This document shows, one piece after another, positions 1-8,495 of a stretch of 64,000 nucleotides of DNA. The DNA is from Lachnospiraceae bacterium (GTDB lineage Bacteria; Bacillota; Clostridia; Lachnospirales; Lachnospiraceae): the NCBI GenBank assembly GCA_021771755.1, contig JAETOL010000003.1, positions 62,001 through 126,000 on the forward strand, written 5' to 3'. Position 1 is the stretch's first letter, and every line of letters starts with the position of its first letter. A program made the position numbers and the translations under genes. The notes beneath the pieces are model-generated. The model worked only from the letters and a program-made list of their open reading frames with translations, did not search any database and was not told the DNA's origin.

Positions 1-801
1 GGCGGAATTGATATATCCATTATGTCCACACTGGCATTATCCGGTATGTCCATTGGTATGCTGCTGAAAAATGATGTGATCGCAAGCACTCCACTGGCAT
101 TTTTGATTGCCATTGCCATTGGTATTTGCTGTGGACTGGCAGTTGGTCTGGTGATCTCCAGAGCAGATGTACCGCCTATCATTGCGACAATGGGATTTAT
201 GTATGTGTTCCGTGCCATGGGGTATCTGGTTTCCAATGGAGGACAGTGGGCAGGTGCGGCAGCACTTGGTGATTTTAAAAAGTTTGCAACTACAAAATTC
301 CTGGGTATTAACTGTGTGATCTGGGTTGTAATCCTTTGTTATGCGTTCTTCTTCTGGTTTATGAAATGGACCAGAACCGGACGAATGATCTATGCGGTAG
401 GAAGCAATCCGAGTGCAGCGCAGGTTTCCGGTATCAATGTAAAAAATATTAAGCTTCTTGTTTATGTGATCATGGGACTTCTTTCTGGTCTGGGCGGCGC
501 TCTTCAGGTGTCTGTTTACGCATCGGCCATGCCGGATATGCAGTATGGCGGAGAGATGGATGTCATAGCAGCCTGCGTGATCGGTGGTGTCAGCATGAGC
601 GGCGGACGCGGAAGTGTCCTGGGTGCTCTTCTGGGTTCCCTGATTCTTGCAACGATCGCAAAAGCCCTTCCGCTGATCCCGTTCTTCGATCAGTTATGGC
701 TGAATACCATTAAGGGCGTGATTATTCTTGTAGTAGTAGTTATGAATGTGGTTCTTCAGCGTATAGCCGACAAAAATGCACTGAAAGGAAGGGAGATGTA
801 A
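1..801 (+). CDS. Sugar ABC transporter permease (RbsC/RhaP type), 5'-truncated by the window
   Basis: Integral membrane subunit of a simple-sugar ABC importer of the ribose/rhamnose/AI-2 permease family (BPD_transp_2). The frame is open from base 1, and its first residues GGIDISIM match the conserved GGIDLSVG-like loop of the family, so the gene begins upstream and the ATG at 22 is internal. The visible 266 codons contain alternating hydrophobic segments, the family motif region around GRMIYAVGSNPSAA and the late GGVSMSGGRGS loop. It is followed two bases after its stop by a second permease and then a binding protein, so it belongs to one operon whose ATPase should lie just outside the window. 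The rhamnose assignment rests on the RhaS-like binding protein downstream and is inference. Confidence 0.9.
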   Translation, partial: GGIDISIMSTLALSGMSIGMLLKNDVIASTPLAFLIAIAIGICCGLAVGLVISRADVPPIIATMGFMYVFRAMGYLVSNGGQWAGAAALGDFKKFATTKFLGINCVIWVVILCYAFFFWFMKWTRTGRMIYAVGSNPSAAQVSGINVKNIKLLVYVIMGLLSGLGGALQVSVYASAMPDMQYGGEMDVIAACVIGGVSMSGGRGSVLGALLGSLILATIAKALPLIPFFDQLWLNTIKGVIILVVVVMNVVLQRIADKNALKGREM

Positions 802-803
802 TC

Positions 804-1805
804 ATGGCTGGAAAATCTGGAAGAAGTATTAATAATGTGCCAGAAAGTTCAATAAAGCGGATGATCTTCTCCTGGGAGGGAATCCTGATCCTGATCTTTA
901 TTGCGGTAAATATTTTCTGTGCAATGTTTTCGGAATTTTATAATGTGAGCAGTCTGCTCCGTCAGATGCCGGTTTATCTTGCGGAAGTATTCCTGATGCT
1001 GCCGATGGCCTATATTCTGGTTCTTGGCGAAATCGACATTTCCGTTGGCTCCATCGTGTGTCTGTCTGCAACTGTATGCTGTATTGTATGTAATATGAAC
1101 GCTCCGTTTATCGTAGTGGTACTTACCGGACTTCTTGTCGGAACTGCCTGCGGTGCGGTCAACGGATTTATTCTTACAAAATTTACAGAGCTTCCTCCAA
1201 TGATCGTGACTCTGGCGACACAGATCATTTTCCGTGGTATTGCAGAGATCACACTGGGAAGCGGCGGAAGTATCACAATGTCAAATCTTGATGGATTTAA
1301 CGCCATTGGAGGAAAGGTAGGTCAGGTTCCGTATATTCTGTTTCTGGTTGTGATCCTTGCAGTGGTCTTTGCCATTATCCTTGGCAAGAGTACTTTTGGA
1401 CGAAGAGTTTACGCCATTGGAACCAATCGTCTTACTGCATATTATTCCGGCGTTCATGTACAGAAGATCCGTATGATCATCTATACGGTTATGGGAACGG
1501 TTTCCGGTCTCTGTGCGATTTTCCTTTTGTCCTCTTCTTTTGGCGCAAATACGACCACAGGAAACGGATTTGAAATGGACGCTATTGCAATGGCAGTATT
1601 TGGAGGTATCTCCTCTACCGGCGGTAAGGGAAATATTGCCGGAGGTGTAATCGCAGCATTTATCATTGTCTGTCTCCGGGTTGGCCTGGGACAGCAGAAT
1701 GTACATGCCCAGGTGATTCTTCTGATCATTGGTGTACTTCTGATTGCAGCAGTTGCGCTTCCAAATATCATCGGACAGGTGAGAAGAGCAGTAAAAACAA
1801 AATAA
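804..1805 (+). CDS. Sugar ABC transporter permease (RbsC/RhaQ type)
   Basis: Second permease of the same importer, 333 aa, the usual family length. It starts at ATG 804, just after the stop of the upstream permease, with GGGAG 11-15 bases ahead. After a cytoplasmic N-terminus of about 22 residues come roughly nine to ten membrane segments, the GEIDISVGSIV loop that defines the family, GRRVYAIGTNRLTA and a late GGISSTGGKGN loop. Two different permeases in tandem imply a heterodimeric channel, as in RhaPQ or LsrCD systems. Substrate is not readable from the permease. Family assignment is secure; rhamnose specificity is only suggested by context. Confidence 0.9.
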   Translation: MAGKSGRSINNVPESSIKRMIFSWEGILILIFIAVNIFCAMFSEFYNVSSLLRQMPVYLAEVFLMLPMAYILVLGEIDISVGSIVCLSATVCCIVCNMNAPFIVVVLTGLLVGTACGAVNGFILTKFTELPPMIVTLATQIIFRGIAEITLGSGGSITMSNLDGFNAIGGKVGQVPYILFLVVILAVVFAIILGKSTFGRRVYAIGTNRLTAYYSGVHVQKIRMIIYTVMGTVSGLCAIFLLSSSFGANTTTGNGFEMDAIAMAVFGGISSTGGKGNIAGGVIAAFIIVCLRVGLGQQNVHAQVILLIIGVLLIAAVALPNIIGQVRRAVKTK

Positions 1806-1887
1806 CATGAACAGGAAGGACGCTGCTTTTCCTGAGCGGAAGGCAGTTCCAAATAAAAACTATATTATTCCAAGGGAGGAAAACAAA

Positions 1888-2913
1888 ATGAACAAAAAAG
1901 TTATCAGCGCACTTCTTTGTGGAGCAATGGTTCTTGGTGCAGCTACTCCGGTCCTGGCTGAGGGCGCAGGAGACGGACAGAAGATTGCACTTGTTGGAAA
2001 ATCAGCAGGTAACGCATTCTTTGAGATCGCAGCAGCTTCTTTTAAAGAAACTGTAGAAGCAGAAGGCGGAAAAGTAGAGGTTGTTTATCCGGAGACAGCA
2101 ACTGCCGATGCTCAGATCAAGGTTCTGGATAACCTGATCTCTCAGGATTTCGATGCAATCTGTATTGCAGCAAATGACGTAAATGCGCTTCAGGCAAAAC
2201 TGACAGAGGCTATGGACGCGGGAATCAAAGTATCTTCCTTCGACTCTGCTCCAAACAAAGACAGCCGTCAGGTATTCGTAAACCAGGCAGGTACCGTTGC
2301 TGTTGGACAGGCTCTGATGGATGCCGTTCTTGATATTGCAGGAGGAGAGGGACAGTTTGCGATTCTTTCCGCTACTTCTCAGGCAGCAAACCAGAATGCA
2401 TGGATCAATGCTATGAAGAAAATTATGGAAGAAGATGACAAATACAGCAAAATGGAACTGGTAGAGGTTGCTTACGGCGATGATGAGCCTCAGAAATCTA
2501 CTGATCAGACAGCGGCTCTTCTTCAGAATTATCCTGACCTGAAAGTAATCTGTGCTCCTACTACAGTAGGTATTGCTGCAGCAGCAAAATACCTTCAGGA
2601 CAATGAATCTGCATGCAAACTGACCGGTCTTGGACTTCCGTCTGAGATGCTTGAGTACACAGGCGACGACGATGCACATTCCTGCCCGTACTTCTATCTG
2701 TGGGATATGCAGGGTCTTGGAAAACTCAGTGCTTACACCACTATGTCTCTTGTAAAAGGCGATATCACAGGCGCTCTTGACGAATCCTTTACCGCAGGCG
2801 ATCTTGGTGACTTTACTATTACAGAAGCAGATGACGGCGGTACAGAAATCGTTCTTGGCGAGCCGCTTCAGTTCACACCTGAAAATATTGAAGAGTACGC
2901 AGAACTGTACTGA
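1888..2913 (+). CDS. Sugar ABC transporter substrate-binding protein (RhaS/LsrB class)
   Basis: Extracytoplasmic solute receptor of the periplasmic-binding type 1 family, 341 aa. The ATG at 1888 is preceded by GGGAGG at 1874-1879; the longer frame opening at 1807 is rejected because it puts 27 non-signal-like residues before a perfect signal peptide. That signal peptide ends near TPVLA-EG, an AxA-like signal peptidase I site, so the protein is secreted or wall-associated rather than a clear lipoprotein. The mature part shows IALVGKSAGNAFFE, the FDS motif near the hinge, and a terminal FTPENIEEYA segment shared by rhamnose/AI-2 type receptors. It closes the permease operon. A rhamnose ligand is plausible, not proven. 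Confidence 0.87.
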   Translation: MNKKVISALLCGAMVLGAATPVLAEGAGDGQKIALVGKSAGNAFFEIAAASFKETVEAEGGKVEVVYPETATADAQIKVLDNLISQDFDAICIAANDVNALQAKLTEAMDAGIKVSSFDSAPNKDSRQVFVNQAGTVAVGQALMDAVLDIAGGEGQFAILSATSQAANQNAWINAMKKIMEEDDKYSKMELVEVAYGDDEPQKSTDQTAALLQNYPDLKVICAPTTVGIAAAAKYLQDNESACKLTGLGLPSEMLEYTGDDDAHSCPYFYLWDMQGLGKLSAYTTMSLVKGDITGALDESFTAGDLGDFTITEADDGGTEIVLGEPLQFTPENIEEYAELY

Positions 2914-2972
2914 TTTTATTCATGAATCATCAATTTCTTCATTTGAATCCTTTAATTTTATAATATGGGAAG

Positions 2973-2999
2973 GGGGGACACTTCGGTGTCCTCTTTTTC
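2973..2999 (+). terminator. Rho-independent terminator of the sugar ABC operon
   Basis: A 9-bp stem whose core GGACAC (2976-2981) pairs with GTGTCC (2986-2991), closed by a stable TTCG tetraloop and followed by a T run at 2994-2998. It lies 60 bases after the binding-protein stop and before the AraC regulator, so the regulator probably has its own transcript or relies on read-through. Confidence 0.85.
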
Positions 3000-3051
3000 T
3001 TTGCATAAGCAAAGCGACTGTGATAAGATGGATACAGAAAGGGGGGCACAT

Positions 3052-4038
3052 ATGCATCAGGAACTTTTGGATCATTTGAGAGTCATTACAGAAGAGGAAC
3101 AAAGAATTCTGGACGGAGTGGCAGAGGTAGACAGGGATCTTTATACTTCCGGACGGGATTTTATTGTAGACAGTGCAAAGATGCTTCAGGAGGGAAAACT
3201 GATCGCCGTACGGACCCATACCCGTTTTGTGCATTTTCCTTCTCACAGACATAATTTTATTGAGGTACTGTATGTCTGCGAGGGATCTGTGACAAATATC
3301 ATCGGAGACAAAAAAGTAGTGATTCAAAAAGGAGAACTGCTTTTTTTAAATCAGTTTACCAGACACGAGATACTCCCTGCGGGAAAAGATGATATTGTGA
3401 TTAATTTTATGGTGCTGCCGGAGTTTTTTGATGTTGCCTATACGATGACGGGCAGTCATAATGTGCTGGCTGATTTTTTGGTAAATGTGCTGCGCCAGGA
3501 CCAGGAACGAGGAGAATATCTGCATTTTCGTGTGTCGGAGGTTTTGCAGATACAGAATCTCCTGGAAAATATGATCTATTCTCTTGTAACCGGAAGGGGA
3601 GAGCAGAACCGGATCAACCAGACGACTATGGGGCTTATTTTTTTGTATTTGCTGGATTCTGTTCAGTATGTGGAAATGAGGGTGCCGAATCAGTATGAAA
3701 ATATGGTGGCTATGACAACACTTGATTATATTGAGCAGAAATACAAAAGCGCGACTTTGACAGAACTTTGTACACAACTGCATCTTCCTATGCATGTGCT
3801 CAGTAAGATGATCAAAAAAAACACCGGATCAAATTTTAAGGAACTGCTCCAGAGAAAGCGGCTGAACAAGGCGGTGGAACTGATGTGCGAAACGGACCTT
3901 CCCATCAGTGACGTGATCGCAGCAGTGGGCTATGAAAACAGCAGCTATTTTCACAGAGTATTTCGGGAACGCTATCATATGACTCCAAGAGCCTTTCGGG
4001 AAGCCAACAGGAAAAAAGAGAAAATAAGATTAAGATAA
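3052..4038 (+). CDS. AraC family transcriptional regulator with N-terminal cupin
   Basis: One-component regulator, 328 aa. The start at ATG 3052 is chosen for the G-rich Shine-Dalgarno at 3041-3046; an in-frame earlier start would overlap the terminator hairpin. The N-terminal half (about residues 45-120) is an AraC-type cupin sensor with FPSHRHNFIEVLYV and a GELLFLN strand; the C-terminal 100 residues hold the two helix-turn-helix units typical of AraC/XylS, including ISDVIAAVGYENSSYFHRVFR. It follows the RhaS-like importer, so control of that importer or of linked sugar catabolism (a RhaR-like role) is likely. The ligand is unknown. The DNA-binding assignment is firm, the target is inference. 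Confidence 0.88.
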   Translation: MHQELLDHLRVITEEEQRILDGVAEVDRDLYTSGRDFIVDSAKMLQEGKLIAVRTHTRFVHFPSHRHNFIEVLYVCEGSVTNIIGDKKVVIQKGELLFLNQFTRHEILPAGKDDIVINFMVLPEFFDVAYTMTGSHNVLADFLVNVLRQDQERGEYLHFRVSEVLQIQNLLENMIYSLVTGRGEQNRINQTTMGLIFLYLLDSVQYVEMRVPNQYENMVAMTTLDYIEQKYKSATLTELCTQLHLPMHVLSKMIKKNTGSNFKELLQRKRLNKAVELMCETDLPISDVIAAVGYENSSYFHRVFRERYHMTPRAFREANRKKEKIRLR

Positions 4039-4044
4039 TGGCAG

Positions 4045-4100
4045 AAAAAGGACATTGCAAAATACATTTTTAAAGGATGTACTTTGTAATGTCCTTTTTG
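4045..4100 (+). terminator. Rho-independent terminator after the AraC regulator
   Basis: Long imperfect stem: AAAAAGGACATT at 4045-4056 and the following bases pair with the arm ending AATGTCCTTTTT near 4088-4099, about 20 bp with a few G-U pairs. The A-run before and T-run after make it potentially bidirectional, though the only converging minus-strand unit has its own terminator. Confidence 0.8.
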
Positions 4101-4398
4101 GAAGATTTTACCTTATCTTTGGCACTGGGAAAAAGAAGTGTTCCCGGAATACGGAAGCTGAAATACATAGAAGATTGCACGTTCCGCAGAGCTTACATCA
4201 AATATCTTTGGTGCTTCTTTTTCATTCGGTACATGAAGTAAAATCTATTATTATTTTAGCATAATTTGTACAAATTTGAAATATTCTAATATATACGAAA
4301 AAACTTTGGGTAAATTGTGAAAAGTGCCAAAAAAAGAAAGGAAATATAAATAAAATTTGGAATAAAACGAAGATTCAGAACATATAGGTCTGGATAAT
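4101..4398. other. AT-rich intergenic stretch without a recognisable gene
   Basis: A 69-codon frame exists at 4055-4264, but it begins inside the terminator stem, has no ribosome binding site and has unstructured composition, so I do not call it. The rest is A/T-rich with stop codons in all frames. I see no convincing promoter or RNA element here. Confidence 0.5.
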
Positions 4399-4430
4399 AA
4401 AAAAATCCGAAAAACTGAGTTTTCGGATTT
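4399..4430 (-). terminator. Terminator of the tRNA-Val/tRNA-Met transcript
   Basis: Read on the minus strand, AAATCCGAAAA and TTTTTCGGATTT form an 11-12 bp stem with a short loop, followed by a run of T. It lies directly downstream of the tRNA-Met 3' end, where a stable-RNA transcript would end. Confidence 0.85.
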
Positions 4431-4432
4431 AG

Positions 4433-4506
4433 TAGCGAGAGGGGGATTCGAACCCTCGACACTACGGGTATGAACCGTATGCTCTAGCCAACTGAGCTAT
4501 CTCGCC
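4433..4506 (-). tRNA. tRNA-Met (anticodon CAT, elongator type)
   Basis: Complete cloverleaf of 74 nt without an encoded CCA. The acceptor stem GGCGAGA pairs with TCTCGCT, with a G1-U72 wobble. The anticodon arm is TACGG-TTCATAC-CCGTA, giving CAT, and the T-arm has GGTTCGAATC. The G1-U72 pair and the anticodon arm resemble elongator tRNA-Met of Bacillus and lack the C1-A72 mismatch and GGG/CCC anticodon stem of initiators. tRNA-Ile with lysidine (also CAT) is less likely but not excluded by sequence alone. Confidence 0.95.
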
Positions 4507-4528
4507 ATGTCTGATATTTGGTTATCTA

Positions 4529-4601
4529 TGGGGCCTATAGGGCTCGAACCTATGACCCTCTGCTTGTAAGGCAGATGCTCTCCCAGCTGAGCTAAGACCC
4601 C
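4529..4601 (-). tRNA. tRNA-Val (anticodon TAC)
   Basis: Complete 73-nt cloverleaf without CCA. The acceptor stem GGGGTCT pairs with AGGCCCC, the D-arm is GCTCAGCTGGGAGAGC, the anticodon stem TCTGC/GCAGA encloses CTTACAA (anticodon TAC), and the T-arm has GGTTCGAGCC. It is transcribed ahead of tRNA-Met, 22 bases away, from the shared promoter at 4655-4683. Confidence 0.96.
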
Positions 4602-4654
4602 ATATCTGTTGTCTGTCTCAGGAGTTTTTTGTGTTTCCCTCAACCGACTTCGTT

Positions 4655-4683
4655 AGTATATAATATATAGATCCAATTGTCAA
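4655..4683 (-). promoter_or_regulatory. Sigma-70/sigma-A promoter for the tRNA pair
   Basis: On the minus strand TTGACA (4683-4678) is separated by exactly 17 bases from TATACT (4660-4655), a near-consensus housekeeping promoter. The start point would be about 45 bases before tRNA-Val. Strong promoters of this kind are normal for stable RNA genes. Confidence 0.88.
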
Positions 4684-4832
4684 CACTTTTTTTAAAAAAA
4701 ATTATTTTTATTTTTTCGGGAATTTACAGTATATACAAAGGCTTTTAGAACAGCTAAAAAGTATTTAGTTAGTAAGTTTATTCTTCCTATGGTAAAATAC
4801 ATGTGTTTATTATTTCCAGAGGAGAGAAAGAA

Positions 4833-5300
4833 ATGACATCAGATGAAAAATTTATGAAAAAGGCCATTGAGCTGGCTTCTCTTGCAGTGGAGCATGGGAA
4901 CGAACCCTTTGGCGCAGTTCTGGTAAAGGACGGGGAAGTAGTGTATACCAATGAAAATCAGATCTATACAGCCACGGATCCTACCTTTCATGCGGAAGCA
5001 GGGCTGATCCGGAGATTCTGTAAGGAAACAGGAATCACAGATCTGAGTGACTATACGATGTACTCCAGCTGTGAACCGTGTTTTATGTGCTGCGGCGCTA
5101 TGGTATGGGTAAAACTGGGAAGACTGGTATATGGAGCTTCTGACAGGGATCTTTGTGAAATACTGGGAGAGGAAGGAAATGCATGTACGGATCTTATATT
5201 TGAAAGATCGCCATGGAAACCGCAGGTGACATCCGGAATCCTCAGAGAAGAAAGCACAGAGGTGCTGAGAAGTTATTTTAAAGAACACCGGAAGGGATAA
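4833..5300 (+). CDS. Nucleoside/nucleobase deaminase (cytidine deaminase superfamily)
   Basis: Zinc-dependent deaminase of 155 aa. ATG 4833 is chosen over the upstream GTG at 4803 because GGAGAG at 4820-4825 is correctly spaced. The zinc site is complete: HAE at residues 53-55 (His ligand and catalytic Glu) and PCFMC at 82-86 (two Cys ligands), with the substrate-binding EPFGAVLV strand at 24-31. Overall layout resembles guanine deaminase/tRNA-adenosine deaminase-like members such as B. subtilis GuaD more than small cytidine deaminases. The natural base cannot be told from sequence; purine salvage is the likely setting. It stands alone, between the tRNA promoter and a lipid kinase gene. Confidence 0.88.
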   Translation: MTSDEKFMKKAIELASLAVEHGNEPFGAVLVKDGEVVYTNENQIYTATDPTFHAEAGLIRRFCKETGITDLSDYTMYSSCEPCFMCCGAMVWVKLGRLVYGASDRDLCEILGEEGNACTDLIFERSPWKPQVTSGILREESTEVLRSYFKEHRKG

Positions 5301-5323
5301 TGACCGGCGACAGCCTCGGAATC

Positions 5324-5360
5324 CTGCCGCAAATTTTGCTCTAGGCATTTTTCCTTTTTT
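5324..5360 (+). terminator. Probable terminator after the deaminase gene
   Basis: TGCC-GCAAA (from 5324) can pair with TTTGC-(TCTA)-GGCA ending at 5347, followed by two T-rich runs up to 5360. The stem is interrupted, so this is a moderate call. Confidence 0.45.
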
Positions 5361-5382
5361 GTTGTATCATAATAAACAAATC

Positions 5383-5400
5383 TGCCTGTTCTGACAGGCA
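5383..5400. repeat. Small perfect inverted repeat before the lipid kinase gene
   Basis: TGCCTGT and ACAGGCA form a 7-bp stem with a TCTG loop. No T-run follows on either strand, so it is not a typical terminator. It lies 28 bases ahead of the GTG start and could be an operator or an mRNA 5' hairpin; function unknown. Confidence 0.4.
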
Positions 5401-5427
5401 TTACAATGATCGAAAGGGGATGGAACT

Positions 5428-6330
5428 GTGAGAAAGAGAATGCTCTTTGTTTTTAACCCTAAGGCAGGGAAAGGAAAGATCAAGGGACACCTGCTTGACA
5501 TTATTGATATCTTTAATAAAAATGATTATGAAGTACTGATTCATTCCACACAGAAACCAAAGGACGCTTATGAAAAAGCCAGAGAATATGCAGATCAGGT
5601 AGACCTGATCGTTTGCAGCGGCGGAGATGGTACGCTGGATGAGGTTGTGACAGGGATCATGGAGATGCAGAGCAATGTTCCCATAGGTTATATTCCGGCA
5701 GGAAGCACCAATGATTTTGCAAACAGCCTTTTCATGCCAAAAAGTATGACGGAGGCAGCTTCCATGATCATGGAAGAGGAACTGTATCATTGTGATATCG
5801 GAAGGTTTAACAGCCAGACCTTTGCGTATGTGGCTGCCTTCGGTCTTTTTACCGATGTGTCCTATGAGACGGATCAGGATCTGAAGAATATTCTGGGGCA
5901 TGTGGCTTATGTTCTGGAAGGGGTAAAACGTCTGTTTGATATCAAGTCCTATCATATGAAGGTAACCTCGGATGAGGTTCAGGTAGAAGATGATTTTATG
6001 GTGGGAATGATCACGAATTCACGGTCTGTGGGAGGATTTAAGAATCTGACAGGGAAAAATGTGGATATGAACGACGGACTTTTTGAGGTGACACTGATCG
6101 CCAAACCAAAGAATCCGCTGGAACTGCAGGAGATCATGACCGCTCTTGTAATGGCTGAGGACAATACGGAGCTGGTCCATTCTTTTAAAACAGGAAAGAT
6201 CACCATAGAAACCGAGGAGCAGGTGCCATGGACTCTGGATGGAGAATTCGGAGGAAATCATACGAGGGTGGAAATTGAAAACCTCCATAAGGCTTTGAAC
6301 CTGTATTTGAAAAGCACAAAGAAAATTTAA
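5428..6330 (+). CDS. Diacylglycerol kinase family lipid kinase (DgkB/YegS-like)
   Basis: Soluble lipid kinase of 300 aa that phosphorylates diacylglycerol or a related lipid at the inner membrane face. It starts with GTG at 5428, eight bases after AAAGGGG. The catalytic-domain signatures are present: FNPKAGKGK near residue 9, SGGDGTLDEV (GGDGT at 65-69) and GSTNDFA at 92-98. The C-terminal beta-sandwich half follows, with NSRSVGGF and the metal-site-like DGLFEVTL segment. Length and domain order fit the family. The gene is 32 bases ahead of glutamine synthetase III without a visible terminator, so the two may be cotranscribed, although no functional link is known. Confidence 0.9.
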   Translation: MRKRMLFVFNPKAGKGKIKGHLLDIIDIFNKNDYEVLIHSTQKPKDAYEKAREYADQVDLIVCSGGDGTLDEVVTGIMEMQSNVPIGYIPAGSTNDFANSLFMPKSMTEAASMIMEEELYHCDIGRFNSQTFAYVAAFGLFTDVSYETDQDLKNILGHVAYVLEGVKRLFDIKSYHMKVTSDEVQVEDDFMVGMITNSRSVGGFKNLTGKNVDMNDGLFEVTLIAKPKNPLELQEIMTALVMAEDNTELVHSFKTGKITIETEEQVPWTLDGEFGGNHTRVEIENLHKALNLYLKSTKKI

Positions 6331-6362
6331 GTGAAAAACACAAAACATAAAGGAGAACGTCA

Positions 6363-8477
6363 ATGTCAGACTATACGAACGTAAAAGAACTCTTTGGATG
6401 TGATGTATTTAATGACTCTGTTATGCAGGAAAGACTTCCAAAGAAAGTCTATAAGGAACTGAAGAAAACCATAGAAGAAGGAAAAGAGCTTTCTATGGAG
6501 ATCGCGGATGTAGTGGCACATGAAATGAAGGAGTGGGCCATTGAAAAGGGTGCTACACATTACAGCCATTGGTTCCAGCCGCTGACAGGAGTCACAGCAG
6601 AAAAACACGACGCTTTTATTACTGCCCCTATGGAAAACGGTAAGGTTCTCTTAAGCTTTTCCGGAAAAGAGCTGATCAAAGGCGAACCGGATGCGTCTTC
6701 TTTCCCTTCCGGCGGTCTTCGTGCTACCTTTGAGGCCAGAGGCTATACCACCTGGGACTGTACCTCTCCGGCGTTTGTACGTCATGATGCAGCCGGCGGA
6801 ACGCTTTGTATCCCCACAGCCTTCTGTTCCTATACAGGAGAGGCTCTGGATCAGAAAACACCTCTTCTTCGTTCCATGGAGGCAGTGAACAAACAGGCTC
6901 TCCGCCTGATCCGTCTTTTTGGAAACACAACCTCCAGGAGAGTCACTCCATCCGTAGGAGCTGAACAGGAATACTTCCTTATTGACAAAGAAAAATGGCT
7001 GCAGAGAAAAGACCTTACCTATACCGGCAGAACTCTTTTTGGCGCAATGCCTCCAAAAGGTCAGGAAATGGATGACCATTATCTGGGAACCATCCGGCAG
7101 AGAGTCTCTGCATATATGAAAGAAGTAAATGAAGAATGCTGGAAACTGGGGATCACAGCCAAGACACAGCACAATGAAGTGGCTCCGGCACAGCATGAGC
7201 TTGCGCCGATTTATGCGCCGGCAAATATTGCAGCCGATCATAACCAGATGATGATGCGTATTATGAAAAAAGTGGCGAGCCGCCATGGAATGCGCTGCCT
7301 TCTTCATGAGAAACCATTTGCAGGTGTCAATGGCTCCGGCAAGCATAATAACTGGTCCCTGACAACAGACGACGGGATCAACCTTCTGGAACCGGGCAAA
7401 ACTCCCCATGAGAACATCCAGTTCCTTCTGGTGCTTACCTGTATTCTGAAAGCAGTTGACCTTCATGCAGATCTTCTCAGAGAGTCTGCGGCAGATGTTG
7501 GAAATGATTATCGTCTGGGCGGCAACGAGGCGCCGCCGGCAGTGATCTCCGTATTTCTCGGCGAACAGCTGGAGGACGTGCTGGAACAGCTGATCAGTAC
7601 CGGTGTGGCAACCCACAGTAAAAAAGGAAGCAAGCTCCATACCGGTGTAAAAACCCTTCCGGACTTTATGAAGGATGCGACAGACAGAAACAGGACGTCA
7701 CCTTTTGCTTTTACCGGAAATAAATTTGAATTCCGTATGGTGGGATCCAGAGATTCGATTTCCGAGTGCAATGTGGTGCTGAACACCATTGCGGCTCAGG
7801 CCTTCAAGGAAGCCTGTGACCGTCTGGAGGCAGCCCCGGATTTTGCGCTGGCTGTCCATGATCTGATCAAGGAATATGCAACGGATCATCAGAGAATCGT
7901 ATTTAATGGAAACGGTTATGCTCCGGAATGGGCAGAAGAGGCGGCACGGAGAGGCCTTCCGAACTTTCCGTCCATGGTAGATGCGATTCCGGCGCTTACT
8001 ACCGAAAAAGCAGTCAGTCTGTTTGAAGAATTCCATGTATTTACAAGGGCAGAACTGGAATCCCGTGCAGAGATCCAGTATGAGATCTACGCAAAAGCCA
8101 TTAATATTGAAGCAAAGACCATGCTGGACATTACCACCAAGCAGATCATCCCTGCGGTGATCAAGTATACGACCGTCCTTGCACAGTCAATTAATACCGT
8201 CCGTGCAGCGGCAGCTGTGGATGTCAGTGTTCAGCTGTCCCTTCTTGAAAAATGCTCCAACCGTCTGGCAGAGACAGACAAAGCCATGGACGTTCTGGCA
8301 GAAGCGGTTGCACATATAGAAGATTATCCGGAAGGAAGAGAGCGTGCTGTGTTCTGCAGGGAAAAAGTGGTAAAAGCCATGGAGGAACTGCGTAAACCGG
8401 TAGACGAGCTGGAAATGCTGGTGGATAAGGAAATGTGGCCAATGCCTTCCTACGGCGATTTGATCTTTGAGGTATAA
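6363..8477 (+). CDS. glnN: Glutamine synthetase type III
   Basis: ATP-dependent synthesis of glutamine from glutamate and ammonium; type III enzymes are large dodecamers typical of Bacteroidetes and Clostridia. The protein is 704 aa, the expected type III length, with the type III N-terminal signature [15 protein letters not shown] (about residues 118-132), the catalytic [10 protein letters not shown] segment, [10 protein letters not shown] near 323-332 and NEAPPAV near 387. ATG 6363 follows AAAGGAGAA. Directly downstream lie a MoxR ATPase and a VWA protein in the same direction with an 18-base gap, so they likely share the transcript; this pairing suggests, but does not show, a role for the ATPase in enzyme maturation. 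Confidence 0.96.
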   Translation: MSDYTNVKELFGCDVFNDSVMQERLPKKVYKELKKTIEEGKELSMEIADVVAHEMKEWAIEKGATHYSHWFQPLTGVTAEKHDAFITAPMENGKVLLSFSGKELIKGEPDASSFPSGGLRATFEARGYTTWDCTSPAFVRHDAAGGTLCIPTAFCSYTGEALDQKTPLLRSMEAVNKQALRLIRLFGNTTSRRVTPSVGAEQEYFLIDKEKWLQRKDLTYTGRTLFGAMPPKGQEMDDHYLGTIRQRVSAYMKEVNEECWKLGITAKTQHNEVAPAQHELAPIYAPANIAADHNQMMMRIMKKVASRHGMRCLLHEKPFAGVNGSGKHNNWSLTTDDGINLLEPGKTPHENIQFLLVLTCILKAVDLHADLLRESAADVGNDYRLGGNEAPPAVISVFLGEQLEDVLEQLISTGVATHSKKGSKLHTGVKTLPDFMKDATDRNRTSPFAFTGNKFEFRMVGSRDSISECNVVLNTIAAQAFKEACDRLEAAPDFALAVHDLIKEYATDHQRIVFNGNGYAPEWAEEAARRGLPNFPSMVDAIPALTTEKAVSLFEEFHVFTRAELESRAEIQYEIYAKAINIEAKTMLDITTKQIIPAVIKYTTVLAQSINTVRAAAAVDVSVQLSLLEKCSNRLAETDKAMDVLAEAVAHIEDYPEGRERAVFCREKVVKAMEELRKPVDELEMLVDKEMWPMPSYGDLIFEV

Positions 8478-8495
8478 GAGAATCAGGAGAATAGA

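Noticed and set aside
2777..3079. 100-codon + frame across the end of the RhaS-like gene
   Set aside because: It overlaps the binding protein, spans a strong terminator and has no family resemblance.
4433..4506. Initiator tRNA-fMet
   Set aside because: The C1-A72 mismatch and the three G-C pairs of the initiator anticodon stem are absent; the arm matches elongator tRNA-Met.
6651..7640. 329-codon minus-strand frame inside glnN
   Set aside because: The glnN protein is complete and conserved on the + strand; the antisense frame has no supporting signal.
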